Below are positions 35,353-46,599 of a DNA stretch of 64,000 nucleotides, one piece after another. This DNA is from Isoetes taiwanensis. Its lineage: Eukaryota; Streptophyta; Lycopodiopsida; Isoetales; Isoetaceae. The translations under genes and the position numbers were made by a program. The stretch is taken from positions 6,099,199-6,163,198 of the forward strand of contig JAJEKV010000050.1 of the NCBI GenBank assembly GCA_021234155.1. Direction: 5' to 3'. The notes beneath the pieces are model-generated. The model saw only the letters and a list, made by a program, of their open reading frames with translations, made no database searches and had not been told where the DNA came from. How positions within the stretch are numbered: position 1 is the first letter of the stretch; each line of letters starts with the position of its first letter.

Positions 35353-35779
35353 CCAAGCGCTTCAAATCCGAGCGGAAGAACAAGCCCGCCGGAGTTCCAA
35401 TCAGTGGATCTGGTACCACAAAATGGAAGTAATCCGTGGTTATTTCGGAGAAGATCCGGCGCCCAAACTCCGTCGGAGCCCTGTTTTGGAGCCTGCTTTT
35501 CCTGTTTTTTCCTCTGAAGCTTATTTCGACCTTGAAGCAGAAATCGGGATGGCCAAAACAGGAGCTTCCAACAAAATCTGTGCCAAAATCCCCCTACACC
35601 AAAAATTCTTCGTGGTGATTCCGGCTTATCGGGTTTACGGTGACCATCGGCAATGGAGGCCAGCAGAGGCATGCATCCGGTTTTTCTTCTTGAGTTTTTT
35701 GCTGAGGGCGTGATGTATTTTTGGCGTGATGTAGTTTTTTGCTAAGGGCGTGATGCTGTGGCCGTGGAGCCAGCGATTT

Positions 35780-35905
35780 TGCACCTTTGAAATTGCATGG
35801 GTCCTTGCCTCCAAAAAACACAAGGCCTTTCATTTGGCATAAAAGGAGGAATATTCCTTCCATCAACGGCCCGAAATATAAAATGAAAACTTCCCATTAA
35901 GTATG
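35780..35905 (-). repeat. Dispersed repeat R2, copy B1
   Basis: Reverse complement of 12150-12270: CACCTTTGAAATTGCATGGG ... AAAATGAAAACTTCCC. It is flanked by GCTGAGGGCGTGATG words repeated at 35700-35760. Confidence 0.8.
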
Positions 35906-36011
35906 ATAAAAGATAATTCTGGTATTGTATTGTATTGGAAATGGTATGTTTCTGCATGTTTGAGCTGCTTAATTGTTTTGAGGGGCAACTTTCTAATTGT
36001 GTTATATTTTT

Positions 36012-36471
36012 TTAATTGAGTTCAATGGTGCGAGGAAGGGAATGTGAAGTCTGTTTTTGGAAGCTCTGTTGTGTCCAGATGCCAGTGGGCGAAATTGGGC
36101 AGCAGATGGTGTGAGTGAGTCGAAGAAAAGCCACGATCCCGGGGGGCGCTCCCATGCCAGCAGTTTTGGCTGGGGCGTGTGCAGAGCAGATCAGCTGATG
36201 GGCATGGAACGAGGGCCATTGGAAGAAAAAAATGGAAGCAAAGAATGGGGATCCGGCGCCTGCGGCAAAAGCCTCAGAGGATGCGGGGAGCCGGAAGGAC
36301 AGGGAAGAATGGAGCGAGGGGGCGATTTGTGCTTTGTTAGATTCATACACAGAATCGAATGGGAAGGGGCTAAAGAGCAAGGATTGCGATGAAGTAGTGA
36401 GTTATGTGAACAACAGAAACGGGGGGAAGAAATCCGCGAAGACCATCGAGCACTGCTGGCCGGAGTTCTAA
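36012..36471 (+). pseudogene. Trihelix (GT-factor-like) DNA-binding domain fragment
   Basis: ATG at 36232 opens a 79-codon frame: MEAKNGDPAPAAKA, then KDREEWSEGAICALLDSYTE, GLKSKDCDEVVSYVN and KKSAKTIEHCWPEF, stop at 36469. The W-S-x-x-A-I/L-x-x-L-L-x-x-Y start, central D-x-x-V-x-x-x-V and K-x-x-K-T-x-E-x-C end match the plant trihelix fold, in which three helices bind GT elements in promoters. The fragment stops where the domain would continue (usually C.NKIDNLKK). Nothing follows before the tRNA-like sequence at 36474, so it is truncated. 36012-36230 resembles the minus strand of 13.4-13.63 kb. Confidence 0.65.
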
Positions 36472-36473
36472 GC

Positions 36474-36590
36474 CAGTGGTAAACTGGCCACGGATTCTTG
36501 AGCCACAGAATTTAGAAGAAGAGATGGTGAGGCCGCAGCCTTGGCCTGGAGGTTCGAATCCTCCAACCCTGGGTGTGTTACTAGGAGTAG
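36474..36590 (+). repeat. tRNA-related sequence, probable SINE
   Basis: GGAGG-TTCGAAT-CCTCC (about 36549-36565) is a perfect 5-bp TΨC stem with a canonical 7-base T loop and contains a B box (GGTTCGAATCC). The upstream part (GCCAGTGGTAAACTGGCC, GGTGAGGCCGCAGCCTTGG) gives only D-arm-like pairings, so it is a tRNA-derived repeat. It begins at the truncation point of the trihelix frame. Confidence 0.6.
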
Positions 36591-36744
36591 AGGATGGATT
36601 CCTGGAGGAAGAGGATTCAGCAGTTCGGAATAGGATTCAGCAGCCCGGCAGCAGCCTGGTTTCGCAGAGCCTTGATTCTGACCACTGGTCATTGGATTTT
36701 TTTTTTTTCCTTCTGTGGGTTAACAGCAGTGGTAATGTATTTGA

Positions 36745-36850
36745 ATTCTGCACCTTTGAAATTTGTATGGGTCGCGGGCTGCAAAAAACAGAGGGCCCTT
36801 CATCTGGCATAAAATGAGGAATATTCCTCCCATCGATGGCCCCAATTGAC
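36745..36850 (-). repeat. Dispersed repeat R2, copy B2
   Basis: A third copy, more diverged: GCACCTTTGAAATTTGTATG ... GGAATATTCCTCCCATCGAT. It abuts repeat R3 directly. Confidence 0.75.
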
Positions 36851-36852
36851 TC

Positions 36853-36945
36853 CTATAAAAATAAAACACAGAACCAGTAAGAGCTACGAATAAAAAAAAT
36901 TGCATGCGCCCAAAAAAACGTGGAGTTCCAATTATTGAATGTACT
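36853..36945 (+). repeat. Dispersed repeat R3, copy B
   Basis: Nearly identical to 13736-13826, same orientation. It lies between R2 and the isocitrate lyase 3-prime flank. Confidence 0.88.
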
Positions 36946-37022
36946 AGGTTCTGAAAAAGAATACATTGAACTTATACGATATGCTGTCTTCTTTGCAGCA
37001 AAAACTCCACACAACAGCCAAT

Positions 37023-37513
37023 GAATCTAAACATATACTTAGTTATATAAACAAAAGGCAGTTGTATAATATGAATTCAGAGTTTAGCCTTAGCCATCAC
37101 AACAGACATTCCATGGGCATCACTGCCACCCCATGTGGTCTCTTTGAATTGGTCCTCAGTCACACCTGCAAGATCACAAAACTTAGGTTAGAGATAACCA
37201 CATATATCATAAACTAATATATACTACATACACAAGCAACTATTGGACCTTTCTCGCATTGTAAAGTGATAGATGAGACCCCTCCGATTTACGGTCTTGA
37301 GCAGGTGATCATAATAATTTGCTCGCACTGTGTCCGATGTGCAAAGCGTCTCAACCCCATGCTTCCTTTCTTGTCTCTCAGATATCTTCAACATAAGCCG
37401 GCCATACCCCTTTGGGCAAAGTCTCTAGCAAATGTATCAACAATCAAAACATCAAAGATGGAAACACGCTAAGGTAATAAATTGCCAACAGAAGCCTAAA
37501 ACGGCAAGATAAG
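37023..37513 (-). repeat. Repeat R4, copy B (3-prime end and flank of isocitrate lyase)
   Basis: Matches 29501-29970. The part 37023-37240 is nearly identical, whereas 37240-37513 differs at almost every CAG/CTG. Confidence 0.9.
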
Positions 37514-38873
37514 GAATAAAACTCTGCATCTCTGATCGGTCATTCCTGCAAACATCCCGGTTGAATGAAGGTGATAAATTATAAGCAAGCATGACATCCG
37601 GATCTTTGCCTCTTTACTCCTTCCGGCAAACTCACGAGCACGAACAAAGATCGGTGTTGCGGTTTCCATCCAAAGAAGATCAAAGCATGTGGAGCAAATG
37701 CAGCCCCGGCTATGCAAGCTTTGGTGCTTCCATTAAATCGTAAAACCCTTCTACGGTTCTAGGCAAATCCCAATCCTAGAAAACATCACTCACGCCTAAG
37801 CTTTGATGCCAAAGCCCTTGCATCGATATGAGATAATCCTTCCACGAGCCAAACCAGCGATTCAACCTATTGCTTTTGATGTTCTCAAAGAACATTCATC
37901 CTTTTAATTGCATCCGCAAGCGCCTCGAGAGAAGGGTTTGATATCGCCTCTCTAAGCCATGCATCCTCAACGACTGAAGGTGTGCTCCAACTTTGTTACG
38001 TGCCATAGCTTCATTCATCAACGCCACAAGATGTCTATTTGCGAGCGGCGGGATTGGAAGCACTAAGTATAAAGAAATGGTCTCTAGGATCAATATTGCT
38101 CTGAATCAAGGTTGCGCAATGAATCAGACCTAGCAACCCGGGATCTGCTCCATACCCATGATGTCCATCCGCAACCTAGCAGCAACAAGGCGATTTATAT
38201 GCTCGGAGGTGCTGACCAACACCTTTCCACCCATGTGCCCACATTTCTTAGTCCACGAAGCCCGATCTTCCATATGAATACCTGCAGCACCCGCTCAACA
38301 AACATCTTAACAAGCTTAACGGTGGCAGTAGTACCACCAAATCCAGTATCCGCATCAGCAATCAACGGAGTTAGAAAATCAACATAAGGCGTTCTAGATC
38401 TCTCGCTCCCTAGACATGCTCATTCTAGCTTCTTTTTGTTTTCTGTCATGGAATAGTTGAGCAAAGAACAAATGTTCAACCTTGTTAGGTATAGTATCCA
38501 TGGGATAGTCCGCAAAGTTAGGACCTGGTTCATTAGAGGTAGAAGATGTAGATGCACACCGCCAAACCTGAAACATAGATTGTATCTAAGTATTTCGCCA
38601 TCCGAGCACCTCCAGATGCGGGATCCAAGGATCCAAAGGTCCTAGAACATATCTTGTTGGATTGGTGCTGCTTGAGAGTGTGCCACGCTTTTTGGCCATT
38701 TCATTTGATGCATAGTGTTGTCTCAAAGTGCCCCTTAGCTTCACCACATCCCCGCCCGCCCAGAGGGGCGAAAACGATCCGATCTCCACCATGCTTCTAC
38801 TTACGCCACTTGTGCTTGAACTCGGCTTCCTCATCCACAACCTAATACCAACAATACAAGTTGTCTTAGCCAT
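37246..38873 (-). pseudogene. ICL: Isocitrate lyase, near full-length, apparently intronless and frame-disrupted
   Basis: Isocitrate lyase splits isocitrate into glyoxylate and succinate in the glyoxylate cycle (glyoxysomes in plants). On the minus strand the order of conserved blocks is correct: [18 protein letters not shown] (about 38740), [20 protein letters not shown] and [15 protein letters not shown] (38560-38410), [17 protein letters not shown] (38360), the catalytic KKCGH (38249-38232), SEHINRL, ATLIQSNIDPRDH (38090), DLLWMETATP (about 37680), [18 protein letters not shown] (about 37480) and NYYDHLLKTV (37300). At least eight frame changes or stops separate these. No GT-AG intron is needed, so it may be a retrocopy or a gene whose introns were lost. 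Some breaks coincide with the CAG/CTG discordance described in the findings and may be sequence errors. Confidence 0.92.
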
Positions 38874-38966
38874 TTTCTCCTTACAAAAGTTGGCAGAACT
38901 TCAAACTGAAGATAAGTGTGAAGACATTAAATTTGAGTAATATTAGCACATACCCGCATGGCTCTG

Positions 38967-39978
38967 GAGTTGAATTCCATTTTGTTCTGCACATATCATG
39001 TTATAAAAGCAAATAAGTAAAATTGAACGGAATTGTTCCGTTACATATAAGAAGTAAAAAGTGTAATAAACGTGGAAATCAGTTTTTTAAGTAACGACGA
39101 ATGCATGCGACCATTCGCCTATGCACAAAAGATGAAATCCCCCAATACAAAACTATATAGCACTACTGAAGTTTCAAACAACTAAAAGACGCCAGAATTT
39201 GATGGCCGAGGCCAAACTACAATACAGCTTGAAATGTCCTTGGAGAATTAGAAAACAAAGGTTGTCCTTGCAAGCATAGAATAAAAAAGAAAACAAAGCT
39301 TGTTCTAATATAGTATCCTCTCATAGAATATGTGACGGAGGCTTTATTCTAATATAGTGAAATCAGTGGACCGAAGTATAAGCATATTCTCTCATACAAT
39401 ATGTGACCGAAGTATTTTTTTTTATCAATACATGGAGGCTGGGCATATCCAAATAACTTCTTCCGGGAAATTTGTTCCGCAGAGTTTGGGCTAATCCCGA
39501 TAATAAAAACTCCTGCCCCAAGGACTCGAAACTTTGGGTACTCGAATGAAACAATCTAGAAGGACAAATGCTCGATTTCAAAACTCGAGGACATACTGAG
39601 AAATTTATAACCAAACCATTCACACATAAACTCTGCAAAGAGAAAAACAATTTGAAGGGATTCTTACCAGGATCATCAAATAAAGCAACCAGCAAACAAT
39701 CGATAAGTTTACAGGGATCACCAAATAGCAAACGATCGATAAGAAAAATCAGAACATACCTTCTAAGAAGCACAGCTACCGTTCCGACCTTGGCACTGAA
39801 AGCTCCCGCACTAAGCAAGCATGAGGCAGACGGACGGAGAGGTCAATTCCAAATTGAGAGCACTATCTATATATGTGGTTTTTGAATTAAATCGATGATT
39901 TAGATTTATTGACCGAAAGAAGGATCGCAGGATGGACGCCAGATTGATTTGAAGAAGGCAACATGCATTTGCAGATAT
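38967..39978 (+). repeat. Dispersed repeat R1, copy B
   Basis: Pairs with 10944-11945. The block 39365-39680 is inverted relative to that copy. It follows the 5-prime end of the isocitrate lyase copy and ends about 295 bp before the gypsy element. Confidence 0.88.
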
Positions 39979-40278
39979 TTAATGACCATCTACTGAAGTC
40001 AATCCCTTGGTAGACTTATGTTATCCAGCCATACTTGGACTAGGCTAATCCAAGATGGTACTCCACATCCATAGTCCATGATACTTATCAAAGCATACAA
40101 AACTAGCTTAATCTTATAAGCCTTGAACAATAAATATGACTCTTTTAAGAATTAAAATACCAAAATAATAATTTTGATAAAAGACATTTCGTATGTCTTT
40201 ACAGAACTGTGCCCGTTCATACAGGTCAATACATGTTCTAAACTGTATGTTCTCAAGTACATCATTAGCCTATAAACT

Positions 40279-41819
40279 TGTGGAGCGGTCAGCACAACAG
40301 AAATTTTGATTTTTGAGTGAAACAGTGTGGAAAGAAGCTGCAATGAAGAAGTATGGGCTCAAAATCGACCAAAGTGCATAGTTACAAGGTTATTTTTGAA
40401 GATTTGGGTGCTTATATTATTGAAGACCATTAGAAATTCGAATTTTAATGGTAAGGAGAAAGCACAAATGATGTGATTGGAGGAGATGGAAGATCAAGGA
40501 TCGCTTAGGTGTCAAAATCTTGGAGCTTAAGGAAGTTTTCCACATGGAGGGCAAAGATTGTATTTTTTAAAGGTCCAGATTTTATTGGAATTGTATAAGA
40601 GGAAAACAACGTGAATGAAAAAACTACCTTTTTTGTGCCTGTTCGTGTGCTCTCTGCTGCTTGCTTGAGCATCTGGTATGATTCTGGTCCATCATTGCGT
40701 GTGCATGATGTCTTCCTTTCTAGTTTATGATGATGCTATTTTGTGTGAATGAATAACCCTTTTGTGCGTGAGTGTTGTGAAGAAATCTAAGTTAAATAAA
40801 TTCTGTCTGATTGTATTGGCAGCAAGTTTTCCCAAGGATTTACCCTGAAGGAAATCCTTTGTGATACTTGTGCATCTTTTGTATTTGTCTTGAATCTGTA
40901 AGAGTATTAAGTTATAATAAGAATCTAAATGGAATGAATAAAAATTCAGAGATAAAAGAGAAAGAAAATCATATGTCTTCGCCGTTTCTGTTTCTAATCT
41001 TCTCTGTAGTTACGCTATAAATTATAAATCGGGAAGAAGCGAGGAATCGCTGGTCCTTTGCCATACAAGCGCCCATGCTTGGAAGATAGAGCCCGCAAAA
41101 ACCCGGATCATCCGCCATATCCGTTTCTTTGTTGCCGGATTCATCTTGCCGATTCTGCCATGCCATTTTCGCCGCCCTATCCATCTCTTGTTCCCGACCA
41201 TGGATCCGGAAGCCTTTGCTCCATCTCAGTATTGCCATACCCTAAGCCGGATCCGATTGCTTACCTTGGAGCCCGAATTAATTAATTAATACTCGCAGAA
41301 ACCGTTACGGTGAAGGCTCAACCCGAGAAGAAAGAACCGAAGTTGAGGAAGGAGGAAATCGGCCGATTGATCATGCCATAGCGAAATAGTAAGAGCCGGA
41401 TTTGCTTGGCGCCTTCTCGAATGTGTTTTTGCCCTAAACAAAATTTTCAACGTGAAGACCTAACTAAATGTTAACCTAACAATTTCATAAGTCTACATAA
41501 AAACTTAACATTTCGATTCCATTAAAGATAAAAGAAAAAGAAAAAAATACAATAAAATAACAAGGAGAAGATCATGTGATGCTAAAACAAATCGAGGATA
41601 ATAAATATTACAAGTCCGCACTCACATAATAATTAATGCAAGGAGTAAAAGGGCGGTGCGGCTAGGCTTAAGGGGTATAAGGAAGCTATGAGCCTAGTTG
41701 TGGTGGTGTTGGCGTAAGTAATTAACGGAATTATATTTTTCGCTGTCATTAGTATTATTATTTTGTCATCCATTGCCTAAGAACTCTGTCGGGCTTGGGG
41801 TAGGTTGACCCGGCCAACA
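40279..41819 (+). repeat. Gypsy 5-prime LTR
   Basis: The first 690 bp are almost identical to the 3-prime LTR. From about 40970 to 41420, and near 41650, the copies disagree mainly at CAG/CTG positions. Confidence 0.97.
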
Positions 41820-42477
41820 TTTAGTGGGGGGCATTTAGAAATTAACTAAAGGGTAATCGTGTTGGCGAATAATAGTACAACTTTTGAATTTTTGTTATAT
41901 TTTCGAAAAAAAAAGAGAATAAAAATAAATAAAATAAAATAAAATTTATTAAATTTTTGTTGGATGTATAATGGCTTGCGGGAATGGAAAATTGGCCACA
42001 TTTACCCATCACTAAGCACAAAGTACTTATTTTAAATAATCCTCGTAAGAGAATTCAACCTAATAGTGGTTGGGGAGGCGGTGGACCATGGGAGGAACCC
42101 GACCAATTCCCGGATGGTTGGGAAAGAAGAATTTGTAAGAAGACTTAGGCAATCTTCATTTGAAGAATTTGTAAGCCAAGAGGGGCATCCACCTCACGTA
42201 ATTTGTTCCAAGAATTAAAGTTTTTGCATGAATTGGGGCCCTGGATCTTTGAAAGGAGAAAGAAGAGCATCGAGAAGCAAGAGGGCTGAACGTAGTGCTA
42301 GACTAGAGTTTAGGGAACAAAAAGAAGGGAATTAAAAGAGCAAGTCTTGGAAGAAGAAAGATCATTAGTAGAGCAAGGGTTTAGTAGCAAAGTAGCACCA
42401 TACCCTCTAGCCACAGGGAAAGTAGTGAAGAGGAAACCAGTTATTTAACTCCTTCTAATACTTCGATTCTTAATCCC

Positions 42478-43700
42478 ATGGCAACTAAAACTTCTAAAAT
42501 GAAATACCCAACCTTTTCACCTTTAAAAGGGGGGGAGGCTGATTCTCACATTCAATCATTTCTGACTATTAGTGAGGCCAATCAAGAAGATGGTAATGCT
42601 GAAAGACTTAGGCTGTTTGGAGCAACCTTAGAGGATGGGGCAATGGAATGGTATAGAACCTCTAGGAGTATTACCCCTTTTTTGACTTGGGATGACCTTA
42701 GAAAAGCATTTTTAAAGGCCTTTAGGCCTATTGGCCTTCAAGAAAGAATAAATGATGAGCTAACATATTTACGCTTGCTGCCTAATGAAAGTCTGCAGAG
42801 CTATGTCTTTGAGGTTTAGGCGGTTGGTAGCCAAAAGAGAGCCCACCCCTACAGTTGAGGATCAAGTAAGATACTTTACAAATGGGTTACCACCGGATTT
42901 GGGCTTTTTCACTAAGGGTCAAACCCCAGCAGATTTAGAAAGTGCCATCAAGATTGCAGCTAGCTGGGAACAAGCCAAGCTAACTATGGCCCGCCATTAT
43001 AATCCCGGGTTGATTATGCCTTCTGTGTTGGGTGGGGTAGCCCTCAAGAACCCTCTAGAACCCCCTTTAGCAAGCCCTCACTTGGGAATGTTGGGTGTCA
43101 CGCCTAGTGACTTGGGTACCATAGATTATAGTAGGCTAGCCACATTAGGGAGTGGTGCCCCAATAACAAAGCCAACCATAGAGGAAGGGGTTGATAAAAA
43201 GTTAGAAAAGTGGTAGAGACTCTTACTAATAAAATGAACGAGATGCAATTGAATTGGGTAAGAGGTGTGAGTAATAAGCCACAAGTAAACAATGAGAGGA
43301 CTAACATGTGGTGTGTGAAATGCAAGGGTTATGGCCATTTACCATCTGAGTGTCCTACTCACGCAAAACATACCAATTCCTTGCAAAAAGTGTGGTAAAA
43401 CTAATCACCCTACGAGGAAAGATGCTATTTTTGGAGAATGGAAGCTAACCCTAATACCCCTACCCCTACTTATCAAGCACAACCCTTTTATCCTACGACT
43501 TATGCTACCAACGTGGAGGAAAGGCAAAATCGCCCTAGAGTTATGAAGAGGCCTCCACCCCAATGTTATAGATGTGGAGAGATGGGTCATATAGCACCTC
43601 ATTGTCCTAATCCTATGAGACAAGTTGGATATCAACCCATATCGCGGGATCACGCCAAACCCAAGGCCTACATAGCCAAGAAAATTGTCCTCACAAATTA
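42478..43700 (+). pseudogene. Gypsy gag with two zinc knuckles (frameshifted)
   Basis: ATG 42478 opens MATKTSKMKYPTFSPLKGGE with the retrotransposon gag block AMEWYRTSRSITPFLTWDDL and FRPIGLQERINDELTYLRLL. A shift near 42815 carries the reading into 42785-43216 (RYFTNGLPPDLGFF, a typical gag sub-block). Two CCHC knuckles follow: CVKCKGYGHLPSEC (about 43312) and CYRCGEMGHIAPHC (about 43563), in different frames. The product would form the particle and bind element RNA in the cytoplasm. Confidence 0.9.
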
Positions 43701-44225
43701 AAGGCAAGAGGGAACCATCTTCTAATAATAAGGGAAAGGAAGTGGTGGTAGATAGTCGAGTTGTGTATGTGGACTAAGTTAATATCCCAAGTTATGTTGT
43801 GGAGACTCGTGGGGCAAGAAGACTCGAGAGAAGAAGAAAATGAAGCACATGTGATGAATGAAGGGATAATGAAGTTAGTGAGGTTGAGGAACCCGGCGTT
43901 GTTTGAAGATATTGACCAACTCCCCATCCAATGGAAGTTAAAGAAATTTTAAATGATTTCGAAGTCTAATAAAGAAAATACGGATAAGGGTAAACGTGTA
44001 AGAAGTACACTAGAGTTTTGAATTTAAAGGAAGAACAACCCTATGATATTTTGAAGGATTTGGAAAATAAAAGTCCTTCCTTAACATTCAAACAATTATT
44101 GCAAATCGCTCCTAGTTGTCGTAAAGGTGGTCTTGGCCGCATTAAAAGTCATAAAGAAGTAGTTGTCAATTCTGCATGGCCTATAATTGCAGATATGAGT
44201 TCACCTTGTGCGGATGTGGAAATAA

Positions 44226-44460
44226 GTGGGCGAAAGTGATCAAAATTGCACTATTGATGGGGGGGGGCTCGTGAACATTATGCCCGAGAGTATGTGGAGG
44301 AAACTAGATTTGCGAGCCTATGCCTGTAAGTTTTATAGTGAGGATGGTGATCAACGAAAGGTAACACCTTTGGGATTAGTTCTTGGGATTAAAACCTTAA
44401 TTCTTTGGTGTGACTTTCTTTGTGGATTATGTCATTTTAAAGATGCCAAATAGTGCATGC
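44226..44460 (+). pseudogene. Gypsy aspartic protease region
   Basis: CTIDGGGLVNIMPESMWRKL carries the Asp-Gly pair in the position of the active-site D-S/T-G of retroviral-type proteases. The DGG form, rather than DTG or DSG, is seen in some plant gypsy groups. A downstream segment with the frame changed contains LLLGRPWL, the usual C-terminal protease block. Confidence 0.7.
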
Positions 44461-45179
44461 ACTTATCCATTGTTGTTAGGAAGGCCATGGTTAATGCAAG
44501 CATCAGCTAAACATGATTGGTCTCAAGGGCTATTTGCAAATTGGAGATGGGAATAATTTAATCAAGATAAGGGTCCATGTTCAACGGTAATAAGGATGAC
44601 AATGATAGTGATACTAGTTCCTCAATTGAAGATATGCATGTTGATAATAATGATGATGATGTAGATAATAACGAGAATAATAATGAAATAGAAGTAGACC
44701 AAGTTTATGTAGAGCAAGAGGGTTATGAAAAACTAACAATGAGGGATGATACTTCATACTTGTGGCTATAGAGGAATGGATGAATTGTGTAAAAATTTTT
44801 TTCTTTGTAAATGTGGAAGAAGTAAATGAAACTATAAAGGAAGAAGAAGAGGAGAGATATCCCGAGTACTTCTCAAAATTTGAGGAGGGAGAACCCAAGC
44901 TAAAAGAAACCCCTCCCATTGTGCATCCAAGGAAGTCCAACAAATGCTAACCCGTCCCACTTATGATGAGTTGAATTTAGGTACCGGGAGAACCCAAGAT
45001 GGTGCGATTGGGAAAACTTAATCTTGGTGAAGAACATAAAGAATATAAGGATCTCCTCATGGAGTTTAAGGATGTCTTTGCATGGGCGTATGAGGATCCG
45101 AAGGGTATATCACCCGAGTTAAGTAAGTGTGCATAGAATTGTACTTGAAGCTAACACAAAAGCTATAAGGCAACGACCC

Positions 45180-46190
45180 TCTGAGGATGAACCCTCATTA
45201 CTCAAAGGTGGTAAGGGAAGAGCTGGATAATTTAATTAAAGCTAAGTTTATTGAACCGGTGGAAACTAGTGAGTGGTTGTCCCCAATAGTTATAGTTCCA
45301 AAGAAGTCAAAAAAAAATTAAGGGTGTGTGTGGACTATAGAAAATTAAATGCTGCCACCATTAAGGATGGGGTTTCTGTTCCTTTCAATCGATAGCGTTA
45401 TTGATCGGGTTCTGGCCATGAGTATTATTCTTTTCTTGGCGGGTTCGATTGGGTACAACCCGGTGAGTATTGCCAAGGAAGATAGGGAAAAACCACATTT
45501 GTCACGGAATGGGGGTGCTACATGTATAAGGTTATGCCATTTGGGCTGTGTAATGCTCCTGCCACTTTCCAAAGGGTAGTTACGGGTGCATTTAAAGATT
45601 ATCTAAGAGAGTTTATGGAAGTGTTTCTTGATGATTTCTGTGTTTTTAGTACCAGGCAAGAACATCGGGAGAAACTCAGATTATGCTTTATGAAATGTCG
45701 AGAATATGGTATATCTCTAAACCCTATGAAATGTTTGTTTGGAGTTACCCATGGGACGTTGTTGGGTAGGATCATTTCGGGCAAGGGTATTGCAATTGAC
45801 CCTGATAAGACTAAAGTTATTTCGGAATTGGAGCCACCTACTAACATTAAGCAATTACAAGCATTTCTTGGGCATATAGGGTATCATCGAAGATTCATAA
45901 GATATTATGCTAATAAGGCTTTACCATTAACTGCACTCCTTAAAAGTGGGAAGGAATATCAGTGGACACAAGAATGTCAAAAAGCATTTACAAGTTTAAA
46001 AGAAGCACTAATAACTGCACCCATACTTAGTTTTCCTAATTGGGAAAGGGAATTTCATGTCCATGTAGACTCTTCAGGATATGCAATAGGAAGTATTTTG
46101 TCACAACCACAACAAGATGGGTGGGATCATCAATTTATTATGCTAGTCGTCAATTGTCTAATGCTGAGAAAAGAATTATTCAACAACTAG
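45180..46190 (+). pseudogene. Gypsy reverse transcriptase (frameshifted)
   Basis: Blocks in order: RMNPHYSKVVREELDNLIKA and SEWLSPIVIVPKK (45185-45310); VCVDYRKLNAATIKDG (about 45330, another frame); YKVMPFGLCNAPATFQRV (45522); the catalytic VFLDDFCVFS (FLDD, about 45620); LNPMKCLFGV; then GRIISGKGIAIDPDKTKVI and FLGHIGYHRRFI of the RT-RNase H connection. From 45522 to 46190 it is open for 222 codons. At least three frame changes lie upstream. Confidence 0.93.
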
Positions 46191-46546
46191 AAAGGGAAGG
46201 ATTGGGCATGATTTATTCAATTATAAAGTTTCGCCACTATTTATTGGGAAAAGAATTTGTATTTTTTGTTGACCACCAAGCATTGAGATATTTAATTTTA
46301 AAACCTTGCAGAACGGGAAGAATAACTAGATGGTTACTCATGTTGCAAGAGTTTCAATTTCGTATAATTGTAAAACCGGGGAAAATCTCATGCACCTTTG
46401 ACCATTTATCGCGATTATTGAGTGATTCTAACGATAAAGGGGTAAAAGATGACTTGCACGATGCTAACTTGTTTATGGTGACCCAGTTCGAATGGTATGT
46501 TGATGTGGCGAATTCCTTTCCTTTGGTGAATTTCAGGATGATATGA
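46040..46546 (+). pseudogene. Gypsy RNase H domain
   Basis: The start (FHVHVDSSGYAIGSIL) is in the RT frame. The rest is in the frame 46040-46546: YYASRQLSNAEKR, REGLGMIYSIIKFRHYLLGK, FVFFVDHQALRYL and GRITRWLLMLQEF. These are the conserved D, E and D-H-x-x-L blocks. The switch near 46130 is a frameshift. Confidence 0.88.
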
Positions 46547-46599
46547 GAGCCATAGAAAGGAAAAGATTAATTCAAAAATGTAAACCTTTCACTTTGCTG

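Noticed and set aside
41820-41840. Gypsy primer-binding site
   Set aside because: TTTAGTGGGGGGCATTT after the 5-prime LTR does not match any tRNA 3-prime end I can name, so it is not annotated.
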